A stretch of 64,000 bases of DNA from Pelomonas sp. Root405 (GTDB taxonomy: Bacteria; Pseudomonadota; Gammaproteobacteria; Burkholderiales; Burkholderiaceae_C), in assembly GCF_001425165.1 (NCBI RefSeq), contig NZ_LMDU01000015.1, positions 1 to 64,000 on the forward strand, in the 5' to 3' direction. The position numbers were made by a program, and so were the translations under genes. Shown here piece by piece: positions 8,733 through 17,030 of this stretch (position 1 is its first letter; every line of letters starts with the position of its first letter). The notes beneath the pieces were generated by a model. That model saw only the letters and a program-made list of their open reading frames with translations. It had not been told where the DNA came from and ran no database searches.

Positions 8733-9981
8733 AGCGCAGCGCCTCCGCCGGTTGTACGCGGCTGGCGCGCCAGCTCGGGTAGAGCGTGGCGAGGAAGGAC
8801 AGCACCAGCGACACCAGCGCGATCGGCACGATGTCGGCGCGCTGCGGGTCGCTGGGCATCTGGCTGATGACGTAGATGCTGCCCGGCAGGAAGCTGACGT
8901 TCAGCAGGCCCTCGATGGCCGGCACGATGACGTCGACATTGAAGGCCACCAGCAGCCCCAGCCCCACGCCGGACAGCGTGCCGATGACGCCCGACACGGC
9001 GCCCTGCACGATGAAGATGCCCATGATGGAGCGCGGGCTGGCGCCGAGCGTGCGCAAGATGGCGATGTCGCTCTGCTTGTCGGTCACCGTCATCACCAGC
9101 GTGGACACGAGGTTGAAAGCGGCCACGGCGACGATCAGCGTCAGGATGATGCTCATCAGGCGCTTCTCGATCTGCACGGCGTCGAACCAGTTGGCATTGG
9201 CGCGCGTCCAGTCGCGCACCATAATGCCCGGGCCCATGGTGCTTGCCAGCTCACCGGCCACGCGGCGCGCCTGGTGCACGTCCCGCAGCTTGAGCTGCAC
9301 GCCCGTCGGACCCTGGGTGCGGAAGAGTCGGGCCGCATCGTCGACATGGACCAGCGCCAGGCCCGAGTCGTACTCATAGTGGCCGGCGCTGAAGGTGCCC
9401 ACGACATTGAAGCTTTTCAACCGCGGCAGCACGCCGGCCGGCGTGACCTGGCCACCAGGCGCCACGACGGTGATCTTGTCGCCCTCGCCGACACCCAGCT
9501 GGCGCGCCAGTTCGGCACCCAGCACGATGTTCCACGCACCCGGCTGAAGCTTGGCAAAGGCGCCATCCTTGAGCTGCGCGCCCAGGGTCGTCACGCTGGC
9601 TTCCTCGGCTGGTGAGATGCCGCGCAGCACGGCGCCGCGCATGTCTTCGCCGCGGGCGATCAGCCCCTGGCTGGCGATGAAGGGCGCCGCGCCGATGACC
9701 TCCGGGTTCTCGCGCGCCTTGGCCGCCGTCGCCTGCCAGTCCGGCAGCGCCTGGCCGCTGTAGTCCAGCAGCTCGACGTGGGCGATGACGTTGAGCATGC
9801 GGTCTCGCACCTCCTGCTGGAAGCCATTCATGACCGACAACACGATGATCAGCGCCGCCACCCCCAGCGCGATGCCCAGGATGGACACGCCCGAGATGAA
9901 GCTGATGAAGCGGTTGCGCCGCCCGCCGCGGCCGGCGCGCGTGTAGCGCCAGCCGACCTGGAGTTCAAACGGCAGATGCAT
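8725..9981 (-). CDS. Lipoprotein-releasing system permease LolC/LolE
   Basis: A 418-residue inner-membrane protein with one N-terminal helix ([29 protein letters not shown] region), a long periplasmic MacB-like domain and three C-terminal helices, as in LolC and LolE. Only one such permease gene is present, so this may be the single hybrid LolF type, though a second copy elsewhere cannot be excluded. The ATG at 9981 ([17 protein letters not shown]) matches the family start better than the upstream ATG at 10017. It begins the lolCD-purU-tatD cluster. Confidence 0.92.
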   Translation of the reverse strand: MHLPFELQVGWRYTRAGRGGRRNRFISFISGVSILGIALGVAALIIVLSVMNGFQQEVRDRMLNVIAHVELLDYSGQALPDWQATAAKARENPEVIGAAPFIASQGLIARGEDMRGAVLRGISPAEEASVTTLGAQLKDGAFAKLQPGAWNIVLGAELARQLGVGEGDKITVVAPGGQVTPAGVLPRLKSFNVVGTFSAGHYEYDSGLALVHVDDAARLFRTQGPTGVQLKLRDVHQARRVAGELASTMGPGIMVRDWTRANANWFDAVQIEKRLMSIILTLIVAVAAFNLVSTLVMTVTDKQSDIAILRTLGASPRSIMGIFIVQGAVSGVIGTLSGVGLGLLVAFNVDVIVPAIEGLLNVSFLPGSIYVISQMPSDPQRADIVPIALVSLVLSFLATLYPSWRASRVQPAEALRYE

Positions 9982-10069
9982 GGGGCGGTGGGCGGGGGTG
10001 CAGCATGGGGCCGGCATGGTAACTGGCGCGCCCTGGCGAGAATGGGCCGAACCTCCTTCTGGAATCGCG

Positions 10070-10603
10070 ATGAAGCCCTTGTCTGTCCTGCTGCCGGCGT
10101 GTCTGCTGACATTTGCTCTGGCCGCCCCCGCCGCGGCCCTGCCCGATCTGGTCGTGCTGGTGCGTCACGCTGAACGCGCCGCCGAGCCCGCGGGCGACCC
10201 GGGCCTGACGCTGGCTGGCGAGCAACGGGCCGAGGCGCTCGCGCAGGCGCTGGCCGGCCTGCGCGTGAACGCCATCCTGACGACGCAGTTCCGGCGGACG
10301 CGCGACACCGCCGCGCCGCTGGCCAAGGCGGCGAGGCTTCAACCGCAAGTGGTGGACGCCAAGGGTGCTGCCCATGTGCAGACTGTGACGGACGCGGTGC
10401 GCGCGCAGACGGGTGTCGTGCTCGTTGTCGGCCACAGCAACACCGTCACCGCCGTGCTGCATGCGCTGGGCGGCCCCAAGCTGGCCGACCTGTGCGAGAC
10501 GAGTTTCCACAACGCCTTCGTCCTGCAGCCCGGCGTTGAGCCGCGCTGGGCTCGGTTCAGCTACGGCGAACCCAGCGCCGCAGCGGCGGCGGGCTGCCTC
10601 TAG
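10070..10603 (+). CDS. Exported histidine phosphatase family protein
   Basis: A 177-residue protein with a clear signal peptide (MKPLSVLLPACLLTFALA, cleavage after AAPAAA), followed by the phosphohistidine motif LVRHAE with the nucleophile His33 and Arg32. The second catalytic histidine is in VVGHSNTV near residue 122. It is shorter than cofactor-dependent phosphoglycerate mutases and resembles exported SixA-like or phytase-like phosphatases; the substrate is unknown. It is divergent from lolC/E and overlaps the stop of the HDOD gene tail to tail by 4 bases. Confidence 0.82.
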   Translation: MKPLSVLLPACLLTFALAAPAAALPDLVVLVRHAERAAEPAGDPGLTLAGEQRAEALAQALAGLRVNAILTTQFRRTRDTAAPLAKAARLQPQVVDAKGAAHVQTVTDAVRAQTGVVLVVGHSNTVTAVLHALGGPKLADLCETSFHNAFVLQPGVEPRWARFSYGEPSAAAAAGCL

Positions 10604-11439
10604 TGCAGCATCTGCTCCACCTCGACCGCCGGGTCGCCGATGGCGGCGATGCGCGCGGCCAGCAGGTCCAGGTCGAGGTGCAGATGCTCGATCAGCTCCG
10701 GCACGGCCACCTTCAAGGCCTGCACCGGGTCGTCGTGATGCTCGGCCGCGTCGGCCAGCACCTCGGCCACATGCAGCACTGCAGCGATCAGTGAGAACGG
10801 GCGGATCTCGAGCGGCGCGTTGGCATCCTTGAAGGCCTCGACCAAGGCACGCGGAAACTGCCAGTGCGCCGCCAGCGATGCCGTCACGTCGGCATGGGTG
10901 CAGCCAAAGCGATGCTCCTCCAGCGAGAAGCGGCTGCCCGGCTCGGCCGCATGCGCCTCAACGTCGGCCACCAGCTGCGGCTGGTCGATGGCCATCAGCA
11001 GTTGGCCAGTGCGCAGCATCAGGCCGGCGAGATAGGCGGTGTCGCTCGTCGTCGCGTCGGCGCCCAGCATGCGGGCGAGGATGCGCGCGTAGTTGGCGGT
11101 GGCCACGCTGTGACGCCAGAAGGTTTCACGCTCCAGCCCCTGCACCTTGGGGAAGGCGCCGCTCAGACAGGCCGCCATGGCGAGGTTGCGCAGCGTCTCC
11201 AGGCCGAGTGCGTGGGCGGCGTCGACAACCGTGGCGATCTGGTGCGAAGGGCTGTAGTGCGCCGTGTTGGCCAGCCGAAGCACCTTGGCGCTCAATGCGC
11301 CGTCCTTCTCGATCAGCGCGGCCAGATGGCTCAAGCCGACCTTGTCGTCATCGAAGCTCTTGAGCAGCCGCGCCGCCACCTCGGGCATGGTCGGCAGGGC
11401 GTTGTGCTTGACGAAGAAGCGTTCCGCAGCAGCAGTCAT
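10600..11439 (-). CDS. HDOD domain signalling protein
   Basis: A 279-residue soluble protein made almost wholly of an HDOD domain. It starts with the characteristic LPTMPEVAARLLKSFDDDKVG, shown here in part as LPTMPEVAARLL, and IEKDGALSAKVLRLANTAHY. HDOD proteins are catalytically dead relatives of HD phosphohydrolases and act in regulatory circuits for motility, nucleotide signalling or secretion. No partner domain is attached and the neighbours do not suggest a pathway. The upstream gap to the ttuD stop is 76 bases. Confidence 0.85.
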   Translation of the reverse strand: MTAAAERFFVKHNALPTMPEVAARLLKSFDDDKVGLSHLAALIEKDGALSAKVLRLANTAHYSPSHQIATVVDAAHALGLETLRNLAMAACLSGAFPKVQGLERETFWRHSVATANYARILARMLGADATTSDTAYLAGLMLRTGQLLMAIDQPQLVADVEAHAAEPGSRFSLEEHRFGCTHADVTASLAAHWQFPRALVEAFKDANAPLEIRPFSLIAAVLHVAEVLADAAEHHDDPVQALKVAVPELIEHLHLDLDLLAARIAAIGDPAVEVEQMLH

Positions 11440-11515
11440 CTGGACCTCCGCAAGGCAATGACGACCGAACCAGTCTAGGACGAAGGCAGGGGCGGCGCCA
11501 TCGTCTTCACCGCGC

Positions 11516-12811
11516 CTAAACGATCAGCAACGCGCGGAAGTCATTGACGTTGGTGAAGCTGGGGCCGGGCGTGAGCAGATCGCCAAGCGGCGCGAAGAAC
11601 GATGCGCTGTCATGCGCATCCAGCAGCGCCTGCGGGTTCAGGCCCAGGGCCCGTGCACGCGCCAGGCTGGTGGGCGTCAGCAGCGCGCCGGCATGGGGGC
11701 CGACACCGTCGATGCCATCGGTATCGGCGGCCAGTCCATAGATGCCCGGCTCGCATTGCAGCGCCAGCGCGCAGCCGAGCAGGAACTCGGTGGCGCGGCC
11801 GCCTTTGCCCATGCCGGATCCTGGCTTCGCAGGGCCGACGGTCACCGTCGTCTCGCCGCCGGACAGGATGACGCAGGACTTGGCGAAGGGCTCGCCGCGC
11901 CGGGCCACCGCGCGGGCCAGGGCCGCATGCATGCCGCCGATGACGCGCGACTCGCCCTCGATCTCGTCGCTGAGGATGTGGGCCGCGATGCCCTGCTGCC
12001 GCGCGAAGGCCGCCGCGGCGTCCAGGCTCATCTGCGGCGTGGACAGCATGACGAGTTCGTGGCCCGCCAGCGCCGGGTCGCCGGGCTTGGGCGTCTCGAA
12101 GGCGCCCGATGTCAGGCCGGCACGGGCGGCGTCCGGCAGGTCCAGCCGATAGCGTTTGCAGATGGCCAGCGCATCGGCGCAGGTCGTCGCATCGGCCACC
12201 GTCGGGCCGGAGGCGATGACGGCGGGGTCGTCGCCGGGCACGTCGCTGATGGCCAGCGTCAGCACGCGCGCCGGCGCACAGGCCGCGGCCAGTCTCCCGC
12301 CCTTGATGGCGGACAGGTGCTTGCGCACGCAGTTCATCTCGCCGATGGCAGCGCCGCTGTTCAGCAGCGCGCGGTTGACGGCCTGCTTGTCGGCCAGGGT
12401 CAGGCCGGCCGCCGGCAGGCTCAGCAGCGCCGAGCCGCCGCCGGAGATCAGGCAAATGACGAGGTCGTCCGCCGTCAGGCCGCGGGTCAACGCCAGCAGT
12501 TTCTCGGTGGCGGCCTGGCCGGCGGCGTCGGGCACGGGGTGGGCGGCCTCCACGACCGCCAGTCGACGCGGCTTGTAGCCGGGCGGCACATGGCCGTAGC
12601 GCGTGATGACGAGGCCCGACAGCGGCGCATCGGCCGGCCACGCGGCCTCCAGCGCCTGGGCCATCGCGCCACCGGCCTTGCCCGCGCCCAGCACCAGCGT
12701 GCGGCCTTTGGGCGGGGGTGGCAGCTGCGCCGCCAGCATCCGGCCCGGCAATGCGCTCGCCACCGCGACGTCGTAGAGCTGCCGCAGCAGCGCACGCGGG
12801 TCCAGCGTCAT
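11516..12811 (-). CDS. ttuD: Glycerate 2-kinase / MOFRL-family protein TtuD
   Basis: A 431-residue protein of the MOFRL glycerate kinase family, often annotated as hydroxypyruvate reductase TtuD. It has an N-terminal DUF4147 Rossmann domain (LVLGAGKAGGAMAQALEA near 37-55, GHPVPDA-like AAHPVPDAAG, LISGGGSALLSLP) and a C-terminal MOFRL domain (ILSGGETTVT, ATEFLLG, ADTDGIDG). In purine catabolism glyoxylate is condensed and reduced to glycerate, and this enzyme phosphorylates it into central metabolism. The ATG overlaps the puuD stop by 4 bases, so the pair is translationally coupled. The longer open frame running on to 14527 is chance coding in another gene. Confidence 0.9.
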   Translation of the reverse strand: MTLDPRALLRQLYDVAVASALPGRMLAAQLPPPPKGRTLVLGAGKAGGAMAQALEAAWPADAPLSGLVITRYGHVPPGYKPRRLAVVEAAHPVPDAAGQAATEKLLALTRGLTADDLVICLISGGGSALLSLPAAGLTLADKQAVNRALLNSGAAIGEMNCVRKHLSAIKGGRLAAACAPARVLTLAISDVPGDDPAVIASGPTVADATTCADALAICKRYRLDLPDAARAGLTSGAFETPKPGDPALAGHELVMLSTPQMSLDAAAAFARQQGIAAHILSDEIEGESRVIGGMHAALARAVARRGEPFAKSCVILSGGETTVTVGPAKPGSGMGKGGRATEFLLGCALALQCEPGIYGLAADTDGIDGVGPHAGALLTPTSLARARALGLNPQALLDAHDSASFFAPLGDLLTPGPSFTNVNDFRALLIV

Positions 12812-14013
12812 GGCTGCAGCGCCCAGCGGCCCATCAGTGCGCGTTCTTCGTCGGTCATGGCGGTCGCATTGTTCAACGGCATCGCGCGTTGCACGACAAC
12901 CTGCTGGTAGATGGACGCCTTTTGGCTGGTCAGCGCCTCGGCGGAGTCCAGCCGCACACCCTTCTGCGCCACTTCGCCGGTGTGGCAGGCCAGACAGCGC
13001 TGGCCGGCGATGGCCTGGACCTGCGCCAGCGACACCGGCGCGATGGCCGCGGCTGCCGGCTGCGGCTTGGGCGACATCCACACGACCAGCCCGGCCAGCA
13101 GAGCCAACGCCAGCACCACCGCGCCCCAGCTGTTGACGCCCTTGTGCCGCTTGACGAAGAACACGCGGATGGCCACGCCCGCCGCCATCAGCACGCTCAG
13201 CACGACCCAGTTGTGCGGGTGCTGGTAGAGCATGCCGTAGTGGTTGCTCAACATGGCGATGAGCACCGGCATGCCGAACCATGTGTTGTGCACGCTGCGC
13301 TGCTTGCCGCGCTGGCCGTGGATGGGGTCGGGCTTCTGGCCGGCGCGCATCTGCGCGATGACCTTCTTCTGGCCCGGGATGATCCAGTGCGCCACGTTGG
13401 CCGTCATCATGGTCGCCAGCGTCGCGCCGACGATCAGGAAGGCCGCCCGGCCGGCGAACAGCTGGCAGGCCAGCCAGCTCTCCAGCACGACGAAGGCCGC
13501 CACGACCGCGAGCACGCGGCCGTCGTTGCCGATCTGCCCATCCTTGGTGCGGCCGAGCGCCTGGCAGGTGATGTCGTACACCGCCGAGCCCACGACCAGA
13601 AAGCCGAGCGCCGCCGCCACCGCCTGCCAAGGCGCGCCCCAGGCATGCACGCGCGGGTCGATCAGCATCTGGCTGGCGTTGCACAGGTAGAGCACGACGA
13701 ACAGCGCCATGCCGCTCATCCACGTCCAGTAGCTCTCCCAGTAGAACCAGTGCAAATCCTTGGGCAGGTTGCCGGGCGCCACCAGGTACTTTTGCGGGTT
13801 GTAGAAGCCGCCGCCATGCACGGCCCAAAGCTCGCCATCCACGCCCTTGGCCTTGAGGTCGTCGGCGGTCGGCTTGACGAGGTGGTTGTCCAGCCAGACG
13901 AAGTAGAAGGACGCGCCGATCCAGGCGATGACGGTGATGACGTGCAGCCAGCGCAGCAGCAGGCTGGCCCAGTCGAGCAGATAGATGTCCATGAAGCGGT
14001 GGTGTTCTGGCAT
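12808..14013 (-). CDS. puuD: Urate hydroxylase PuuD (membrane, cytochrome c-fused)
   Basis: A 401-residue integral membrane protein with eight predicted helices (N-terminal LLRWLHVITVIAWIGASFYF) and a C-terminal cytochrome c domain with a single haem motif CLACH (Cys340-His344). PuuD oxidises urate to 5-hydroxyisourate and passes electrons to the respiratory chain instead of making hydrogen peroxide. The ATG at 14013 is preferred because GGTGGGG lies just before it; the internal ATG at 13992 lacks a ribosome-binding site. The gene is divergent from the solute-binding gene at 14150 and leads the puuD-ttuD operon. Confidence 0.93.
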   Translation of the reverse strand: MPEHHRFMDIYLLDWASLLLRWLHVITVIAWIGASFYFVWLDNHLVKPTADDLKAKGVDGELWAVHGGGFYNPQKYLVAPGNLPKDLHWFYWESYWTWMSGMALFVVLYLCNASQMLIDPRVHAWGAPWQAVAAALGFLVVGSAVYDITCQALGRTKDGQIGNDGRVLAVVAAFVVLESWLACQLFAGRAAFLIVGATLATMMTANVAHWIIPGQKKVIAQMRAGQKPDPIHGQRGKQRSVHNTWFGMPVLIAMLSNHYGMLYQHPHNWVVLSVLMAAGVAIRVFFVKRHKGVNSWGAVVLALALLAGLVVWMSPKPQPAAAAIAPVSLAQVQAIAGQRCLACHTGEVAQKGVRLDSAEALTSQKASIYQQVVVQRAMPLNNATAMTDEERALMGRWALQP

Positions 14014-14149
14014 GGCCCCACCACGGCGGGTGCTGTGGGGCCCGAGGTCGCGTCCGCGAGCCCTGGACCGGGCCCGACACCGCTGCGACTGGCGGCGAGT
14101 GTATGCAGCCGACCGTCGCCCGGAAGCGACGCGCCCCCACAATCAGGCC

Positions 14150-14965
14150 ATGACCGCCCGCCCCGCCCTGAGCCTCCTGCTCGGCCTTGCCATCGCGCTG
14201 CCGTCTTCGGTCGCCAGTGCCGACGAGCCGGGCGTGGTGCGCATCGCCACCAATGTGGAGCGCAGCTATTTCCCGCCAGCGGAGGCGCTGTTGCGCAAGG
14301 CCTATGCCAGCCTGGGCCTGCAGGTGGAGTTCCTGCCCTGGCCGCTGCCACGCACCCAGCAGGCGCTGCGCGCCGGCCAGATCGACGGCGTGGCGATGCG
14401 GGTGGAGGCCTTCTTCGAGCAGACGCCGCAGGTACGCAAGGTGGATGTGGCGCTGCTGCAGCTGCATGTCTACGCGTTTGCCCGGCCACCCTGCCCCCAG
14501 TCGCTGCCGGCCGGCGATCTCGACCACCGCCGCGCCAGCTACCAGCGCGGCATGGTGGCGGTGGAGACGCTGCTACCGGAGGGCTCGCGCCTGCCGGCCA
14601 ACACGCCCAGCGACGCCTTCCTCAACCTCAGCACCGGCGCAGCCGACTACGCACTGATGCTGACGACGCCGTGGATGGCCGGCATGCCGGTGGACACGCG
14701 CCAGGGCACCCTGTGCCGCATCGCCACGCCGCTGAGCCGCGCGACCCTCTTCCACGGCGTGCACGAGTCGCGGGCCGAGCTCGTCGCGCCGCTGGAGCAG
14801 GCCCTGCGCGCCATGAACGACCGCGGGGAAATCGAGCAGGCCTGGCTGGCCTACGAACGCGAGATCGCCGCGCAGAACAAGCGGCTGCAGGCCCAGCCCG
14901 GCCGCAGCCTCACGTTGACGCCAGCGGCAACGCCAGGATCTGCGCCAACACAGCCACCGCGATGA
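14150..14965 (+). CDS. Periplasmic solute-binding (family 3-like) protein
   Basis: A 271-residue protein with a signal peptide (LSLLLGLAIALPSSVASADE) and a type 3 amino-acid-binding-like fold: VVRIATNVERSYFPPAEALLRKAY, then a domain crossover at RAGQIDGVAMRVE. No permease or ATPase is adjacent, so it may be a sensor-like or orphan binding protein rather than part of an importer. The C-terminal tail (about 245-271) is Pro/Thr/Ala-rich and its last 56 bases overlap the convergent xdhC gene. Position inside the purine island hints at a purine-related or nitrogenous ligand, but this is inference. Confidence 0.7.
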   Translation: MTARPALSLLLGLAIALPSSVASADEPGVVRIATNVERSYFPPAEALLRKAYASLGLQVEFLPWPLPRTQQALRAGQIDGVAMRVEAFFEQTPQVRKVDVALLQLHVYAFARPPCPQSLPAGDLDHRRASYQRGMVAVETLLPEGSRLPANTPSDAFLNLSTGAADYALMLTTPWMAGMPVDTRQGTLCRIATPLSRATLFHGVHESRAELVAPLEQALRAMNDRGEIEQAWLAYEREIAAQNKRLQAQPGRSLTLTPAATPGSAPTQPPR

Positions 14966-15689
14966 CGGCGGGCTGCTTGCCCGCCACGCCCGGCACGCCG
15001 ATGGGGCAGACGACCTGGGCCTGCTCGGCCTCGCTGAAGCCGCGCGCCAGCAGGCGCTGACGAAAGCTCGCCCACTTGGTGTGGCTGCCGATCAGGCCGA
15101 TGAACGGCAGGTCGGCCCGCTCGCGCTGACGCTTGAGACAGGCCGCGACGGTGTCGAAGTCCTCGGCGTGGCTGTGGCTCATGATGAGGAGGGCCGATCC
15201 TGGCGCGACGTCGTCGACCGCATCGGCCGGCGGGTCGGACACCTCCTGTCGCCAGCCGGCCGGCAGGCCCCCGGCCGGGAACTGGCCGTCGCGGCTGTCG
15301 ACCCAATGCAGGGCCAGCGGCAAATCGCGGGCGATCCGGGCGATGGCCAAGCCGACGTGGCCGGCGCCGAACAGCGCCAGCGGCCGCTGCGGCGCTTGCG
15401 GAAGATTCGCAGCCAGGTCTTCTCCCGCTGCGATGCGCTTGAAACGCAACCAGACCACACCGCCACAGCACTGCCCGAGGCTGGGGCCGAGCGGGTAGCG
15501 CACTTCCTCGGCCAGGTCGCCGCCCGCCAGCGCCGTGCGCGCACGGGCAATGGCGTCGAACTCCAGGTGACCGCCGCCGACGGTGCCGGTGATGCCGTCG
15601 AGCGCCACGCTCATCCAGGCGCCGGCCTCACGCGGCACGCTGCCTGACGTGCGGGCCACAGTGACGAGGATCAGCGGTTCAGCTGCCAC
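14910..15689 (-). CDS. xdhC: Xanthine dehydrogenase accessory protein XdhC
   Basis: A 259-residue protein that sulfurates and inserts molybdenum cofactor into xanthine dehydrogenase. Motifs are the N-terminal [24 protein letters not shown], the CoxI/XdhC CCGG (74-77) and a C-terminal Rossmann domain [11 protein letters not shown] (GAGHVG at 108-113). The start is a GTG at 15689 that overlaps the uraH stop by 11 bases; the frame upstream of it has no XdhC similarity. The C-terminal end overlaps the convergent solute-binding gene by 56 bases. XdhA and XdhB are not in this window. Confidence 0.9.
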   Translation of the reverse strand: MAAEPLILVTVARTSGSVPREAGAWMSVALDGITGTVGGGHLEFDAIARARTALAGGDLAEEVRYPLGPSLGQCCGGVVWLRFKRIAAGEDLAANLPQAPQRPLALFGAGHVGLAIARIARDLPLALHWVDSRDGQFPAGGLPAGWRQEVSDPPADAVDDVAPGSALLIMSHSHAEDFDTVAACLKRQRERADLPFIGLIGSHTKWASFRQRLLARGFSEAEQAQVVCPIGVPGVAGKQPAVIAVAVLAQILALPLAST

Positions 15690-16032
15690 GGTAGGTGGAG
15701 TAGCTCCACGGCGACGCCAGCAGCGGCACGTGATAGTGCGAGCTCTCGTCCGCGATGCCGAAGTCCAGCGGCACCTCGTCCAGGAAGACCGGTTCCGGCA
15801 ACTTCTCGCCACGACCGCGGAAATAGGCCGCCACCTCGAAGACCAGGCGGTAGCGCCCGGCCGTGAAAGTTGCGCCGTCCAGCAGCGGGCCGTCGGCGCG
15901 GCCATCGGCGTTCAGGTGCAGGCTGCGCAGCCACTTCGGGCCCTCGGCGTCGAAGCGGTAGAGGCGCACGGCCATGCCGGCGGCCGGGCAGCCGTTGGCG
16001 GTGTCCAGCACATGTGTTGTGAGCTTGCCCAT
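15679..16032 (-). CDS. uraH: 5-Hydroxyisourate hydrolase (transthyretin-like)
   Basis: A 117-residue protein of the transthyretin-related family. It hydrolyses 5-hydroxyisourate, the PuuD product, to OHCU. Diagnostic features are the N-terminal [15 protein letters not shown], the central FEVAAYF and the C-terminal tetrapeptide YRGS that separates HIU hydrolases from transthyretins. A CGGAGAC ribosome-binding site precedes the ATG by 9 bases. It is divergent from puuE with only about 32 bases between start codons, and is followed by xdhC with an overlap. Confidence 0.96.
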   Translation of the reverse strand: MGKLTTHVLDTANGCPAAGMAVRLYRFDAEGPKWLRSLHLNADGRADGPLLDGATFTAGRYRLVFEVAAYFRGRGEKLPEPVFLDEVPLDFGIADESSHYHVPLLASPWSYSTYRGS

Positions 16033-16064
16033 GAAGTCTCCGTTGATTGATGCAAAGTGTAGGG

Positions 16065-17030
16065 ATGAGCACAGCGCAACAGCCCCGGTATCCCCGTGAC
16101 CTCGTCGGCTACGGCGAGCACCCGCCGCATGCGCAGTGGCCCGGCGGTGCCCGCATCGCGGTGCAGTTCGTTCTCAACTACGAAGAGGGCGGCGAGAACT
16201 CCGTGCTGCATGGCGACGCCGGCAGCGAGCAGTTCCTGTCTGAGATGGCCAACCCGCCGAGCTTTGCGGCGCGTCATCTCAGCATGGAAGGCATCTATGA
16301 GTACGGCTCACGCGTCGGCGTATGGCGGCTGTTGAAGGAGTTCGAGCAGCGCGCGCTGCCGCTGACCGTTTTCGGCGTCGGCATGGCGCTAGAGCGGCAC
16401 CCGGACGTCACCCAGGCCTTCGTCGAACTCGACCACGAGATCGCCTCGCACGGCTGGCGCTGGGTGCACTACCAGAACGTCGACGAGGACACCGAGCGCG
16501 CCCACATAGCGCAGGCCATGGCCTCGCTGAAACGCCTGACGCTGGGCCGGGAGCCGCACGGCCTGGGCTGGTACACCGGCCGCGACAGCCCGAACACCCG
16601 CCGCCTGGCGGCGGACTTCGGCGGCTTCGAGTACGACAGCGACTACTACGGCGACGACCTGCCCTTCTGGCTGCAGGTCAGGAAGACCAACGGCGAGTTG
16701 GCACCTCATCTCGTCGTGCCCTACACGCTCGACTGCAACGACATGCGCTTCGCGCTGCCGCAGGGTTTCAGCCATGGCGAGCCGTTCTTCGAATATTTGA
16801 AGGATTCCTTCGACGTGCTCTATGCCGAGGGGGGAGACAGCCCGAAGATGATGAGCATCGGCATGCACTGCCGGCTGCTCGGCCGCCCGGGGCGTCTGCG
16901 CGCGCTGCAGAAGTTCCTGGACCACATCGAGGCGCATGACCGCGTCTGGGTGTGCCGGCGGCTCGACATTGCGCGGCACTGGAAAGCCGTTCACCCCTTT
17001 GACGCCCGCACGGCCTTTGTCTGGGAATGA
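16065..17030 (+). CDS. puuE: Allantoinase PuuE (NodB-like)
   Basis: A 321-residue metal-independent allantoinase of the polysaccharide-deacetylase (NodB) fold, unrelated to classical AllB. The N-terminus [20 protein letters not shown] and [12 protein letters not shown] are near-invariant in PuuE. It opens allantoin to allantoate. The start at 16065 gives the usual length; an ATG at 16050 in frame would add five residues. The ribosome-binding site is unclear for either. It overlaps the next gene by 4 bases (ATGA), so the UraD-AllC fusion is translationally coupled. Confidence 0.95.
   Translation: MSTAQQPRYPRDLVGYGEHPPHAQWPGGARIAVQFVLNYEEGGENSVLHGDAGSEQFLSEMANPPSFAARHLSMEGIYEYGSRVGVWRLLKEFEQRALPLTVFGVGMALERHPDVTQAFVELDHEIASHGWRWVHYQNVDEDTERAHIAQAMASLKRLTLGREPHGLGWYTGRDSPNTRRLAADFGGFEYDSDYYGDDLPFWLQVRKTNGELAPHLVVPYTLDCNDMRFALPQGFSHGEPFFEYLKDSFDVLYAEGGDSPKMMSIGMHCRLLGRPGRLRALQKFLDHIEAHDRVWVCRRLDIARHWKAVHPFDARTAFVWE

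Noticed and set aside
11516-14527. 1003-codon minus-strand frame joining ttuD to upstream sequence
   Set aside because: Only the part from 12811 on is a real protein. The upstream part lies in the puuD gene in another frame.
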